64,000 bases of DNA from Gemmatimonadota bacterium (GCA_020161135.1 JAIUOB010000001.1:186001-250000); one strand, 5' to 3'. Shown: positions 44,062-53,034, counted from the stretch's first letter. The notes: generated from the letters alone by a model not told the origin. Made by a program: numbers and translations.

Positions 44062-47025
44062 ATGCTTCGCACAGCCCTGCGCTTCCCTCGGCCCGCCGCG
44101 GCGGCCGCCCTCCTCGCGCTCGTCGCGTCCTGCACCGAGCCGCCCACGCACACGGCCGCCGAGACGCAAGCGGCGTTCAGCAGCGCGCAGTCGTTGCCGC
44201 CGGTGCGCATCAGCGAGTTCCACTACGACAACGTCAGCACCGATGTCGGCGAGGCCATCGAGATCTCGGCGCCGGCCGGCACCGATCTCTCCGGCTGGCG
44301 CATCGTCCGCTACAACGGCTCGACACCCACCGCCGCGGTGATCTACACGACGCCGGCGCCGACCACCGTGCAGCCCTTCCCCACCGGCACGATCGTCGCC
44401 GACCAGTGCAGCGGACGCGGCACGGTGGTGGTGAACTACCCCACCAACGGCCTGCAGAACGGCACCGCCGACGGCTTCGCGCTCGTCGACAACACCGGCA
44501 CCATTGTCGAGCTGTGGTCGTACGCAGGCAGCTTCACCGTGGCCGCGGGGCAGACCCCCGGTGCAGGCATGGTCGCTGTCGACGTCGGCGTCACGGAGTC
44601 CAATGCGTCGACACCCGTCGGCCATTCGCTGCAGCGCAACAGCAGCGGCGTGTGGAGCGCACCCGCCGCGAACACGTTCGGCGCCTGCAACGACAACGGC
44701 GTCGTCACGCCGCCCGCCGTCGTCACGTCGGTGCGCGTCACGCCCACCAGCGCGCAGGTCAACGCGGGCAGCAGCACGGCCTTCACGGCCGAGGCACTCG
44801 ACGCGTCCAACGTGGTGATCCCGGGCAAGTCGTTCACGTGGAGCTCGGCTGATCCGAGCATCGCGACCGTGAACGCGTCGGGTGTGGCGACCGGTCAGCA
44901 GGTCGGTACGACGCAGATCCGCGCCACCGTCGACGGTGTCACCGGAAGCGCGACGCTCACCGTGAACGCGCCGCCGGGCGTGCCCACGGTACGCTTCACC
45001 GAGATCCACTACGACAACAGCAGCACCGACGTCAACGAGAAGATCGAGATCGAAGGGCCGGCCGGCACCGACCTCACCGGCTGGAGCGTCGTGCTGTACA
45101 ACGGGAATGGTGGCGCGCCGTACGACGTGAAGTCGCTCAGCGGCCTCATTCCCAACACGTGCAGCGGCCGCGGCGTGGTCGTCGTGGACTACGCGCAGGA
45201 CGGCATCCAGAACGGCGCGCCCGATGGCTTTGCGCTCGTACAGGCGGACAACAGCGTCGTGGAGTTCCTGTCGTACGAAGGCACGATGACCGCCACCGGC
45301 GGCGCCGCCGTCGGCACCTCCTCCACGGACATTGGCGTGGCCGAGGTGAGCAGCACGCCGTACGGCTTCTCGCTGCAGCGCAACGCGGCGGGCACGGCGT
45401 GGAACGCGCCCGCGCTCAGCACGTTCGGCGGCTGCAGCAGCGGCGGCCCGGTGCCGCCGCAGCCCGGCTCGATCACCTTCACCGGTCGCGTGGCGAGTGA
45501 TCCCGCGCTGCCGATCGGCTTCCAGGACCAGATCTTCGCCACCGTGCGCGATGCGGTCGGCACGGTCATCGTCGACCAGATCACCTGGACCACCGACACG
45601 CCGGCCCTCGCGTCGATCGATGCGACTGGCGTGATGACGTCGTTTGCGACCGGCACCGCGATCTTCCGCGCGACCGGCGTGAACAGCGGCGCCACGGGCA
45701 CCTACCCGCTCGCGATGGGCGTGCCAGTCGCCAGCGCGACGGCCGTGTACGGCAACCACGCCGAGTTCGGCGAGCCGGCCGACGGCACGCCGGCGGATGA
45801 CTTCATCCTGCGCCGCACCGGGTACACGAGCTCGTTCAACCCGCTGCGCAATATCCCGAACTGGGTGAGCTACAACCTCGACGCGTCGCACTTCGGCGCC
45901 GAGGATCGCTGCGACTGCTTCACGTACGACCCGCTGCTGCCGCCGCAGTTCACGCGCTACACCACCGCCGACTTCACCGGCGCCGGCGCGTACCACGGCT
46001 ACGGCATCGACCGCGGTCACCTCGCCCGCTCGGCCGACCGCACCGGCGGCAGCCTCGACAACGCGCTCACCTACTACTTCTCGAACATCATTCCGCAGGC
46101 CGCCGACAACAATCAGGGGCCGTGGGCGCAGTTCGAGAGCTTCCTGGGCGACCTCGCGCGCGTGTCCAACAAGGAGCTCTACATCATCGCCGGTGCTTCG
46201 GGCAGCAAGGGCACCCTCAAGGACCTCGGCGTGATCACGATTCCCGCGCAGACGTGGAAGGTGGCCGTGGTGATGTCGCGCGACGAAGGGCTCGCGCAGG
46301 TCACCAACCGCAACAACGTCGAGGTGTACGCGGTGATCCTGCCCAACGACGCGGGCATCCAGAACGTGCCGTGGCAGACGTATCTCACCACGGTCGACGC
46401 CGTCGAGGCGTTGTCGGGCTACGACCTGCTCGCCCTGCTGCCGGATGCCATCGAGGCGCAAGTCGAGCGCGGCAACCGCTTCCCGACGGCGGTGCTCAAC
46501 GGCCCGTTCAGCGCGACGGAGGGTGCCGCCATTGCGATGAGCGGCGCGTCGTCGAGCGATCCGGACGCGGGCGCGACGCTCACGTACGCCTGGAACTTCG
46601 GGGACGGCACCGCCGCCACCGGCGCCAGCGTGAACAAGACGTACGCGCAGAACGGCAACTACACCGTGACGCTCACCGTGACCGACCAGTTCGGCGCCGC
46701 GCACACGACCACCAGCACCGCGACCATCACCAACGTCGCGCCGACACCCATCGTCACCGTCCCCGGCTCGTGGAAGAAGGGCGTGGCGGGCACGGTGGGC
46801 GTGCGCTTCACCGACCCGGGCACCAGGGACGCCGCCTGGACGGTGCGCATCAACTGGGGCGACGGCTCGGCCGTCACGCAGTTCTCCTCGCTCACGATCC
46901 CGGCCACGCCGCTCACGCGCACGAAGAGCTATGCGGCGCCCGGCCAGTACACCATCACCGTGACGGTCACTGACAAGGATGGCGGGACCGGCACCTACAC
47001 GACGCTCATCACGGTGACCCCGTGA
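44062..47025 (+). CDS. multidomain lipoprotein nuclease (lamin-tail, Ig-like, DNA/RNA endonuclease, PKD)
   Basis: 987 residues. Lipobox LVASC ends the signal. Two similar lamin-tail domains start at VRISEFHYDNVSTDVGE and VRFTEIHYDNSSTDVNE, each followed by a Big-type domain (for example SSADPSIATVNASGVATG). A DNA/RNA non-specific endonuclease follows, with GYGIDRGHLARSADRT (DRGH catalytic His), NALTYYFSNIIPQ and NNVEVYAVILP. The C-terminus is PKD-like (YAWNFGDGTAATG), with a second WGDG segment. It is likely a surface-anchored nuclease that digests extracellular nucleic acid. Its stop overlaps a possible GTG start of the next PEP-CTERM gene. Confidence 0.92.
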   Translation: MLRTALRFPRPAAAAALLALVASCTEPPTHTAAETQAAFSSAQSLPPVRISEFHYDNVSTDVGEAIEISAPAGTDLSGWRIVRYNGSTPTAAVIYTTPAPTTVQPFPTGTIVADQCSGRGTVVVNYPTNGLQNGTADGFALVDNTGTIVELWSYAGSFTVAAGQTPGAGMVAVDVGVTESNASTPVGHSLQRNSSGVWSAPAANTFGACNDNGVVTPPAVVTSVRVTPTSAQVNAGSSTAFTAEALDASNVVIPGKSFTWSSADPSIATVNASGVATGQQVGTTQIRATVDGVTGSATLTVNAPPGVPTVRFTEIHYDNSSTDVNEKIEIEGPAGTDLTGWSVVLYNGNGGAPYDVKSLSGLIPNTCSGRGVVVVDYAQDGIQNGAPDGFALVQADNSVVEFLSYEGTMTATGGAAVGTSSTDIGVAEVSSTPYGFSLQRNAAGTAWNAPALSTFGGCSSGGPVPPQPGSITFTGRVASDPALPIGFQDQIFATVRDAVGTVIVDQITWTTDTPALASIDATGVMTSFATGTAIFRATGVNSGATGTYPLAMGVPVASATAVYGNHAEFGEPADGTPADDFILRRTGYTSSFNPLRNIPNWVSYNLDASHFGAEDRCDCFTYDPLLPPQFTRYTTADFTGAGAYHGYGIDRGHLARSADRTGGSLDNALTYYFSNIIPQAADNNQGPWAQFESFLGDLARVSNKELYIIAGASGSKGTLKDLGVITIPAQTWKVAVVMSRDEGLAQVTNRNNVEVYAVILPNDAGIQNVPWQTYLTTVDAVEALSGYDLLALLPDAIEAQVERGNRFPTAVLNGPFSATEGAAIAMSGASSSDPDAGATLTYAWNFGDGTAATGASVNKTYAQNGNYTVTLTVTDQFGAAHTTTSTATITNVAPTPIVTVPGSWKKGVAGTVGVRFTDPGTRDAAWTVRINWGDGSAVTQFSSLTIPATPLTRTKSYAAPGQYTITVTVTDKDGGTGTYTTLITVTP

Positions 47026-47039
47026 ACGCCTTCCTTCCC

Positions 47040-47735
47040 ATGACCTCGAGCCACCGCATGCGCCGTTCGCACCACCTCCGCACCCTCGCCGCGACCCTCG
47101 TCGCGGCGTGCACCCTCGCGCTGCCGGCCCGCGTGGCGCACGCGCAGATCGTCTCGCAGCCCACGAACAACGCACCGCTCTATGGCTTCGGCGCCGATCC
47201 GTTCGTGCCGACCATCGGGCAGACGTTCGTCGCGGCGAACAGCTATCTCACGAGCTTCTCGTTCTTCCTGACCGCCGACGCCAACACCGTCAGCGCCGAT
47301 CAGCTCCCCTTCGCGGCGTTCCTGGCCGCGTGGGACGGCACCTCCGCCGTGGGGCCCCTGCTCTACGCCGGCCCGGCGCTGCTGGGCCCGACGGGCGTTG
47401 GCCAGCGGTACCAGGTGCAGAGCCAAGGCATCGCGCTCACCCCGGGCGCGTTCTACGTCGCGTTCCTGTCGGTCTCGGGGCTGGGCGCCCCGGCGGGCGC
47501 GATGGCGGCCGTCGAACTGTCGGACGACGCGTCGGCAGGCGGCGAGCTGGTCTTCGCCCAGAACGGCGACGATCTGGACGCACTCACGCAGGGCGGCGCC
47601 TGGTCGGGGGCCGGGGTTCAGGCCCAGTTCGAGGCCACCTTCAGCCCCACCACGGTGCCCGAGCCGGCGACAGTGGTGCTGTTCGCCGCCGGCATGCTGG
47701 TCGTGGGCCTCGCGACCCGGCGTCGGCGAGCCTGA
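47040..47735 (+). CDS. PEP-CTERM sorting domain protein
   Basis: About 231 residues from ATG 47040; GTG 47022 (overlapping the nuclease stop as GTGA) and ATG 47058 are also possible. The signal peptide is LAATLVAACTLALPARVAHA. The mature region is low in charge, with repeated Ala/Gly beta-like segments. The C-terminus is VPEPATVVLF, a hydrophobic helix, and RRRRA. It is probably cotranscribed with the nuclease and sorted by exosortase. A strong terminator follows. Confidence 0.9.
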   Translation: MTSSHRMRRSHHLRTLAATLVAACTLALPARVAHAQIVSQPTNNAPLYGFGADPFVPTIGQTFVAANSYLTSFSFFLTADANTVSADQLPFAAFLAAWDGTSAVGPLLYAGPALLGPTGVGQRYQVQSQGIALTPGAFYVAFLSVSGLGAPAGAMAAVELSDDASAGGELVFAQNGDDLDALTQGGAWSGAGVQAQFEATFSPTTVPEPATVVLFAAGMLVVGLATRRRRA

Positions 47736-47778
47736 GCGGCGGCCCGCCATGCCGCGGGCGTGATGCACGCCTCACGAA

Positions 47779-47809
47779 AAGGGCGCCGGCGAGCTTCGTC
47801 GGCGCCCTT
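47779..47809 (+). terminator. terminator after the nuclease/PEP-CTERM operon
   Basis: 47779-47791 (AAGGGCGCCGGCG) pairs with 47797-47809 (CGTCGGCGCCCTT) with one G-U pair, loop AGCTT, flanked by A and T residues. Confidence 0.82.
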
Positions 47810-47984
47810 GTCGTGTCCGCCAGCCACGTTGGCACGCGAGCTCGGCTGTAGCGCGGACCCGTCGCACGACGTCGACGACTGCGGGACGTCGCCACAGTAG
47901 AGCTCGCCATGCTCGTTCCGTCGACGATTGCCAAGTGAATGGTTTTTAACGGCTTACACCCGGAATGGACTGCCGGGTTTGGCG

Positions 47985-48000
47985 CGGCACGGCTGTTGCA
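47985..48000 (+). promoter_or_regulatory. sigma-54-type (-24/-12) promoter of PEP-CTERM gene
   Basis: CGGCACG (47985-47991), GCTG, TTGCA (47996-48000) match TGGCACG-N4-TTGCW in every position except the first T. The -12 element lies about 53 bases before the ATG at 48052. It closely mirrors the arrangement ahead of the PEP-CTERM gene at 1034. Confidence 0.8.
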
Positions 48001-48051
48001 ACCAAGCTCTGCCATACGAAGTGCCGAATTCACTCCCGACAGGATCCTCCC

Positions 48052-48780
48052 ATGCGCCGCTCCCTTCGTCTTCTTTCCCTCGCCCTGGCCGCAGTTGTGA
48101 CGCCGCTGGCGACGGCCGCGGCCCAGTCGCCGGTGCGCGGCACGGTGCAGTTTGGCGGCGACCTTTCCAGCAACGGCAACGTGGGCGGCTTCGCCGTCGG
48201 CCCCTACAAGGCCAACCTGACCGGCTACAACGCACAGATGGGCATCCCGGGCACGGCGACGCTCACCAACGCCATCATCTGGTGCGTCGACTTCAATCAC
48301 ACGGCCAACTCGTCCGTCGACACCTACTTCTCGACGGCCTTCACGACCAACTATAACGGCATCGTCGGCAACGGCGACTTCTCGAAGACCCGCGCCGGCG
48401 ACGCCAATGAGCTCAAGTACTACCAGGCCGCGTGGCTGGCCGAGCAGTACGAGTTCGTCGGTGGCAGCACCTTCTCGGCCGTGAACGTGCAGGGCACCAT
48501 CTGGGCGCTGCTCGGCACGCCGGGCCCGGCGTCGGGCTTCACGAACCTGCTGAGCTACGTGCCGACGACGATCCTGCTCAAGAAGAACTGGTACGTGCTC
48601 ACCGACGACCCGTGCGAGGCGTACAACGTGCAGGGCCAGTGCCGCACCAACGGCAGCAACAACAGCCAGGAGTACATCACGTCGACCGCCAAGGTGGTGC
48701 CGGAGCCGTCGTCGGTGGCGCTCATGGGTGCCGGTCTGGTCGGGCTGGTCGGTCTCGCGCGCCGTCGCCGCAAGGCCTGA
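48052..48780 (+). CDS. PEP-CTERM sorting domain protein
   Basis: 242 residues. The signal peptide is RRSLRLLSLALAAVVTPLATAAAQ. The extracellular region is Asn-, Thr- and Gly-rich with a WCVDFNHT segment similar to other PEP-CTERM proteins, and a Cys pair near DDPCEAYNVQGQC. The C-terminus is VVPEPSSVAL, MGAGLVGLVGLA, RRRRKA. It has its own sigma-54-type promoter and a perfect 16-bp terminator, so it is monocistronic. Confidence 0.92.
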   Translation: MRRSLRLLSLALAAVVTPLATAAAQSPVRGTVQFGGDLSSNGNVGGFAVGPYKANLTGYNAQMGIPGTATLTNAIIWCVDFNHTANSSVDTYFSTAFTTNYNGIVGNGDFSKTRAGDANELKYYQAAWLAEQYEFVGGSTFSAVNVQGTIWALLGTPGPASGFTNLLSYVPTTILLKKNWYVLTDDPCEAYNVQGQCRTNGSNNSQEYITSTAKVVPEPSSVALMGAGLVGLVGLARRRRKA

Positions 48781-48837
48781 TCACGCGACGTGGCGCCGCA
48801 GACTATCGCGGCGCGGTACGCTCGTCGCATGTCTGCC

Positions 48838-48873
48838 AATGAGGCGCGACCCCACGCGGGGTCGCGCCTCATT
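48838..48873. terminator. bidirectional terminator, perfect 16-bp stem
   Basis: 48838-48853 pairs exactly with 48858-48873 around ACGC, with AAT and ATT at the ends. It serves the PEP-CTERM gene and the convergent glyoxalase gene, whose stop codon (48869-48871) lies within the stem. Confidence 0.9.
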
Positions 48874-49255
48874 GTCCTTCCGGCGGCTCCCACAGCTCGA
48901 TCTTGTTCCCCTCGGGGTCCATGACCCAACCGAACGTGCCGAACTCCGACGCATCGGGACCACCCACGATCTGGCATCCTTCGGCGCGCAGCATGTCCAG
49001 CAGCGCCGCACAGTTCTCGACGCGATAGTTGACCATGAAGCGGGCCGTGCTCGGAGCGAAGTACGTGCTCTCGCCCTTGAACACCGACCACACGGTGGTG
49101 CCCGCATAGGGCGCGCCCGCCGCGTCGGTCCAGCGGAAGGCGGTGCCGCCCCAGTCCGCGATGTCGATGCCCAAGTGGGTCTGGTACCACGCCTTGAGGG
49201 CCGCGTGGTCGTTGGCGCGCAGGAAGATGCCGCCGATGCCGGTGACGCGTCGCAT
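48869..49255 (-). CDS. VOC-family (glyoxalase/bleomycin-resistance-like) protein
   Basis: 128 residues. The fold is shown by TGIGGIFLRANDHAALKAWYQTHLGI, FRWTDAAG, FMVNYRVENCAALLDMLRAEG and a final WVMDPEGNKIELWEPP with the metal-binding Glu. Substrate unknown. It is the last gene of an ArsR-SRPBCC-VOC set, a common stress or detoxification module. Confidence 0.9.
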   Translation of the reverse strand: MRRVTGIGGIFLRANDHAALKAWYQTHLGIDIADWGGTAFRWTDAAGAPYAGTTVWSVFKGESTYFAPSTARFMVNYRVENCAALLDMLRAEGCQIVGGPDASEFGTFGWVMDPEGNKIELWEPPEGQ

Positions 49256-49329
49256 GTGTGTTGCTCCAGGGAAGTGGGTGCCGCGCGCCGCTGGTGCACG
49301 CGCGGCCACCACAGCCAGCGACGGCGTGC

Positions 49330-49812
49330 TCAGTGCACCTGCTGCGCCACGATCTGCTGCTCGAGACGGGCGTAGCTCGCTTCCATGCCGTCGGTCATGC
49401 CGGTGGCCAGCATTGCCGCGCGCGTCTCGGCGTCGGGCACCGTCATGAGCATGACGATGCGCGTGCCACTGCCGTCGGCGAAGAAGCGGGTCTCGACATG
49501 GTTGTCGGGCGTGGGATCGGGGAGAAACATCCGCTCCACATGCACGATGCGCGAGTGCGGCTCGATGACGTGGAACTCGCCGGTGAGATGGAAGCTGTGT
49601 CCCTCGTCGTTGCGCCAGGCGTAGCGGATGTGGCCGCCGGGGCGCGTGTCGCTGATGCACTCCGACATGCTCCAGCCGTCGGGGCCGGTCAGCCACTGGG
49701 AGACGAGTTCGGGCTCGAGATGGGCGCGGAAGACGAGCTCCGGCGGTGCGGCGAAGGTGCGGGTGACTTCGATCTGCGTGTCGCCGATGGTGCGAAGCGT
49801 GAGCGGGGCCAT
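49330..49812 (-). CDS. SRPBCC/AHSA1-family protein
   Basis: 160 residues. The START-like fold is indicated by EVTRTFAAPPELVFRAHLEPELVSQWL, GGHIRYAWRNDEG, FHVIEPHSRIVHVERM and a C-terminal helix with GMEASYARLEQQI. Such proteins bind hydrophobic ligands and are routinely encoded next to ArsR regulators. It lies 43 bases after the regulator and 74 before the glyoxalase gene. Confidence 0.92.
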   Translation of the reverse strand: MAPLTLRTIGDTQIEVTRTFAAPPELVFRAHLEPELVSQWLTGPDGWSMSECISDTRPGGHIRYAWRNDEGHSFHLTGEFHVIEPHSRIVHVERMFLPDPTPDNHVETRFFADGSGTRIVMLMTVPDAETRAAMLATGMTDGMEASYARLEQQIVAQQVH

Positions 49813-49855
49813 GGGTGTGTGGGCTGGAGGTGGGTGGTGGGGGAGTGATTGCAAC

Positions 49856-50218
49856 TCAGCGCGTGCGGCGCGTGGGCTTTGCGGGGGCCGTCTGCATGGC
49901 CTCCAAGAGGCGGTCGAGGCGGCTGTAGTTGGCCTCGAGTGCGTCGCGCAGTCCGCCGAGGTAGCCGTCGACCTCGGTGAGGCTGTCGGGGGCAAGGCGC
50001 ACCGGGCGCGTGGTGCCCTCGACACGGCGCACGATGAACCCGGCCTGCTCCAGCACCTTGAGGTGCCGCGAGATGGCGGGCTGTGACATGGCGAACGGTT
50101 CGGCGAGCTCCGTGACCGTGGCCTCGCCACGCATGAGGCGGGCGAGGATGGCACGGCGCGTGGGGTCGGCGAGGGCCGAGAACGCGGCGTCGAGGCGCTG
50201 GATGGCGGTGGCCGTCAT
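49856..50218 (-). CDS. ArsR-family winged-helix repressor
   Basis: 120 residues. FSALADPTRRAILARLMRGEATVTELAEPF and MSQPAISRHLKVLEQAGFI are the classical ArsR helix-turn-helix. No metal-binding Cys pair is present, so it probably senses something other than arsenic or zinc, as in the group that controls SRPBCC genes. GTG 50227 is an alternative start. A perfect TAACA-N4-TGTTA palindrome lies immediately upstream, consistent with autorepression. Confidence 0.92.
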   Translation of the reverse strand: MTATAIQRLDAAFSALADPTRRAILARLMRGEATVTELAEPFAMSQPAISRHLKVLEQAGFIVRRVEGTTRPVRLAPDSLTEVDGYLGGLRDALEANYSRLDRLLEAMQTAPAKPTRRTR

Positions 50219-50221
50219 AGG

Positions 50222-50241
50222 TAACACGAATGTTATATAAC
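50222..50241. promoter_or_regulatory. palindromic operator for the ArsR repressor
   Basis: TAACA (50222-50226) and TGTTA (50231-50235) flank CGAA; GTTAT and ATAAC at 50232-50241 form a second, overlapping palindrome. This AT-rich block stands out in GC-rich surroundings and lies within the first bases upstream of the repressor start. It is a likely binding site and promoter. Confidence 0.65.
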
Positions 50242-50352
50242 CGCTTTGTTATGTCAAGCCGACGCCACGGGACGGCCCGGATGGACAGGACGCGCCGCCT
50301 GTCGGACATTCGCCACATCCGATTGTCCGTTGCTCAATCACCGGGTCCCATC

Positions 50353-50988
50353 ATGACGTCATCCCGCTTCCTCCGCCGCGGCGTGCTGGCCGCGTGCCTC
50401 TTCGGTGTGCAGGGTGCGTGCGCGTCCTCGTCCGGCGCTCCGGCCGGCACGACGGCAGCGCCCGCCGCCGGCACGACCCGCACCTCGGGCAGCGCACCGA
50501 CGACCACCACCGCGGCGGCGCGGCGGGGCGACGCGCTGTACTCCGATGAGACGGTGCCCATGGTCTTCAAGGACGCGCCGATGGCGTCGATGCGACGCCT
50601 GGCGGGTACGCCGGCCGAGGTGCTGGCGGCCGTTCGGGTGGTGTACGCGAGCCTCGAGGTGCCCATCACCGTGGACGATGCACGGACGATGCAGGTGGGC
50701 AATGGCGACTTCTTTCGCACGCGCACCTTCGCCGGCAAGCCGATGAATGCGCTGCTGCAATGCGGCAGCTCCATGACCGGTCCGGCCGCGGCGAGCTATC
50801 GCATCTACATGTCGCTGCTCACATCGGTCGTGCCCGATGGCGACGGCCATGTGAAGGCGGCCGTGCTGTTCACCGCCACCGCGCGCAACATCGCCGAATC
50901 GGCGAGTGCATTTCGTGTCGCGTGCGGCAGCACGGGGGTGCTGGAGTCGCTCATGCTGAACCGCGTGGCGGAGCGGCTGGCGAAGTAG
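50353..50988 (+). CDS. putative lipoprotein, unknown function
   Basis: 211 residues. Lipobox FGVQGAC is followed by a Thr/Ala/Pro/Ser-rich linker of about 40 residues. The folded domain starts near DETVPMVFKDAPMASMRRLAGTPAEVLAAVRVVYASLEVP and has two further Cys (LQCGSS and VACGS) that may pair. It is divergent from the ArsR operon. The domain is not one I can name. Confidence 0.72.
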   Translation: MTSSRFLRRGVLAACLFGVQGACASSSGAPAGTTAAPAAGTTRTSGSAPTTTTAAARRGDALYSDETVPMVFKDAPMASMRRLAGTPAEVLAAVRVVYASLEVPITVDDARTMQVGNGDFFRTRTFAGKPMNALLQCGSSMTGPAAASYRIYMSLLTSVVPDGDGHVKAAVLFTATARNIAESASAFRVACGSTGVLESLMLNRVAERLAK

Positions 50989-51068
50989 CGGAGAGGCCCG
51001 CCCTACTCGACACGCTGCCGCGGCCTGCGCGCGTGGTCAGCGCGGCGGACGCACGCCCGCCGCACCAC

Positions 51069-51593
51069 CTACGCGCCCGGCAGTTGCCCCTGATGGTGCC
51101 GCAGGTGGTGGGTCGCGAGCGCGACGCCGTCGGCCAAGGGGACGTGGCCGAGGAAGGGGTGCGCCAGCGTGGCGCGCGCATCGCCATCGTGCGCCGCGAT
51201 GCGCGTGAGGGCGTCCTCCGCCGTCTGCTGCAGGCTCGCGAGATGCACCGCCTGGTCGTACGGGCCGTCGGCGGGTCGGATCTCGCGCACCGCTGGCACG
51301 CCACGCGGCATCTGCCCGGTGCGCAGGATGCGTGGCAACACGAACCATTGCAGCAGGCGCTGCCGCCACCACGGCGTGCGTACGCGAAAGCCACCGCGGC
51401 GTTCCAGTTCATCGGTGATGGCGCCGTACGAGAGCCGGATGTGTTCGACGACCTGCGCGGGCGACCACTTCTCCGCAGCAGGCGCGCGGTTGTAGGCGTC
51501 GGGCGCGACCGCGGCGGCCACGGCCACGAACACCGCGAGCGCCTCCCGGTGCTGCGCGAGCGCCCGCTGCACGGCGGTGGATTCAGGGACCAT
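51069..51593 (-). CDS. DinB-like protein (DinB_2 type)
   Basis: 174 residues. His ligands are suggested by KWSPAQVVEHIRLSYG and ATHHLRHHQGQL, the spacing seen in DinB-type metal-binding four-helix bundles. Its 5' end overlaps the upstream gene by 11 bases, so the two are translationally coupled. Substrate unknown. Confidence 0.87.
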   Translation of the reverse strand: MVPESTAVQRALAQHREALAVFVAVAAAVAPDAYNRAPAAEKWSPAQVVEHIRLSYGAITDELERRGGFRVRTPWWRQRLLQWFVLPRILRTGQMPRGVPAVREIRPADGPYDQAVHLASLQQTAEDALTRIAAHDGDARATLAHPFLGHVPLADGVALATHHLRHHQGQLPGA

Positions 51594-51867
51594 GGGACTC
51601 CGGCGCCTCGTATGCCCAGTTCATGACCATCGCCGCGATCCACCCGATCACGGTCCACCCCAGCAGCACGTTGATGGCGACGATCTTCCAGCGGCGTCGC
51701 TTGCCACCGGCCAGCGCGAGCATGCTGGGCAGCAGGTACAGCAGCACCAGCACGACGACCATGACCGCCCCCTTGGGCGCGCCGCCGCCGGTGTAGCGCT
51801 GGACAGGCTCACCCGTCTGCGCAGCGAGGCGCAGGAGCGATGGCGTGGCGAGCGTCGTGAGCGGCAT
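51583..51867 (-). CDS. superinfection immunity-like membrane protein (T4 Imm family)
   Basis: 94 residues with two transmembrane helices (about 35-52 and 62-82). The signature LVLLYLLPSMLALAGGKRRRWKIVAINVLLGWTVIGWIAAMVMNW matches, in its LLGWT-IGW-A pattern, the family named after phage T4 Imm. In bacteria such proteins are widespread and their role is not established. No phage genes are nearby. It overlaps the DinB-like gene. Confidence 0.8.
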   Translation of the reverse strand: MPLTTLATPSLLRLAAQTGEPVQRYTGGGAPKGAVMVVVLVLLYLLPSMLALAGGKRRRWKIVAINVLLGWTVIGWIAAMVMNWAYEAPESHGP

Positions 51868-51939
51868 ACCACAATCTACGCGACGTGCGTCGCCATGCGT
51901 CTCCGTGCGGCGCCACGCGACGCGCCGACGGCCGCCCGT

Positions 51940-53034
51940 CTAGCAGATGCGCGGCAACTGCTCCCCGGGCAGCATGTCCACCACGCGTCGGCCACCGATG
52001 CCGGTGCGCAGCACCACGAGCCCCGCATGGTCGGCCGCCGCACGGCCGATGATGGCCGCATCGGCGCCCAGCGGATGCGCGCGCAGCGCCGCCAGTGCGC
52101 GGGCCGCCGCCACGGGCGCCACGAACGCACACAGCACGCCTTCGTTGGCCACGAACAGCGGGTCCAGCCCCAGCAGTTCACACGCACCGCGCACGTCGGC
52201 GGGTATGGGCAGCAGCCGTTCCTCGAGTTCGATGCCCACCCGCGAGGCCTGCGCGAGCTCGTTCACCGTGCTGGCCACGCCGCCGCGTGTGGGGTCGCGC
52301 ATCGCATGCACGTGCGCGCCCGCGGCCTCCCGCAACGCCTCCACCAGCGGACCCAGGTACGCCGTGTCGCTCGCGATGTCGTTGCCGATACCAAGCTGCT
52401 CGCGCGCGGTCATGATGGCCATGCCGTGCCGCGCGATGGGGCCGCTCACGATGAGCACATCGCCCGCCTGCACCGCCTCGGCGCGGGGCGAGAAGGACGG
52501 ATGCACCTGCCCCACCCCGGTGGTGGTGATGAACAGGCCGTCCGCTTTGCCGCGCTCGACCACCTTGGTGTCGCCAGCGACGACGCGCACCCCTGCGGCG
52601 CGGGCACTGTCGGCAATGTCGTCGAGGATGCCATCGAGCACGTCGAACGGCAGCCCCTCTTCGATGATGAGCGACAGGGTGAGCGCCAGCGGCCTCGCGC
52701 CCATCATGGCGAGGTCGTTGAGCGTGCCGTGCACCGCCAGATGACCGATGGAGCCGCCGTTGAAGCGCAGTGGATGCACGACGAAGCCATCGGTACTCAT
52801 GGCGAGCTGTGCACCGGCGGCCAGCGGCTCGAGCACCGCCGCATCGCCCAGCGCGTCGAGCACCGCGTTGCCCAGGCGCGGCAGGATGTGCTGCTGCACG
52901 AGCGCGGCACTGAGCGTGCCGCCGCTGCCGTGCCCGAGCTGCACCTGCGCCGGCGCGGCATGCGGCACCGGACACACGAGTCCCGTGGCCAGTGCGTCGC
53001 CCACGCCAGCGTCGACAGCCGTCGGGCGGCTCAT
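51940..53034 (-). CDS. hypE: hydrogenase maturation protein HypE
   Basis: 364 residues of the AIR synthase/ThiL fold. [52 protein letters not shown] and [14 protein letters not shown] are HypE blocks. The C-terminus is PRIC; HypE dehydrates a carbamoyl group on that terminal Cys to a thiocyanate, source of the cyanide ligand of the active-site iron. The start codon overlaps the HypD stop (ATGA). It is the last gene of the operon. Confidence 0.96.
   Translation of the reverse strand: MSRPTAVDAGVGDALATGLVCPVPHAAPAQVQLGHGSGGTLSAALVQQHILPRLGNAVLDALGDAAVLEPLAAGAQLAMSTDGFVVHPLRFNGGSIGHLAVHGTLNDLAMMGARPLALTLSLIIEEGLPFDVLDGILDDIADSARAAGVRVVAGDTKVVERGKADGLFITTTGVGQVHPSFSPRAEAVQAGDVLIVSGPIARHGMAIMTAREQLGIGNDIASDTAYLGPLVEALREAAGAHVHAMRDPTRGGVASTVNELAQASRVGIELEERLLPIPADVRGACELLGLDPLFVANEGVLCAFVAPVAAARALAALRAHPLGADAAIIGRAAADHAGLVVLRTGIGGRRVVDMLPGEQLPRIC

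Noticed and set aside
43960..47175. 1071-residue open frame antisense to the nuclease gene
   Set aside because: Low-complexity Arg/Gly/Ala/Val translation with no motif; the plus strand encodes a well-defined multidomain nuclease.
44062..48780. An exosortase or polysaccharide cluster near the PEP-CTERM genes
   Set aside because: No exosortase, glycosyltransferase or PrsK/PrsR gene could be identified in the window.
51583..51867. Evidence of a prophage from the superinfection immunity-like gene
   Set aside because: No integrase, terminase, capsid or attachment-like repeats nearby; the family is common in bacterial chromosomes.
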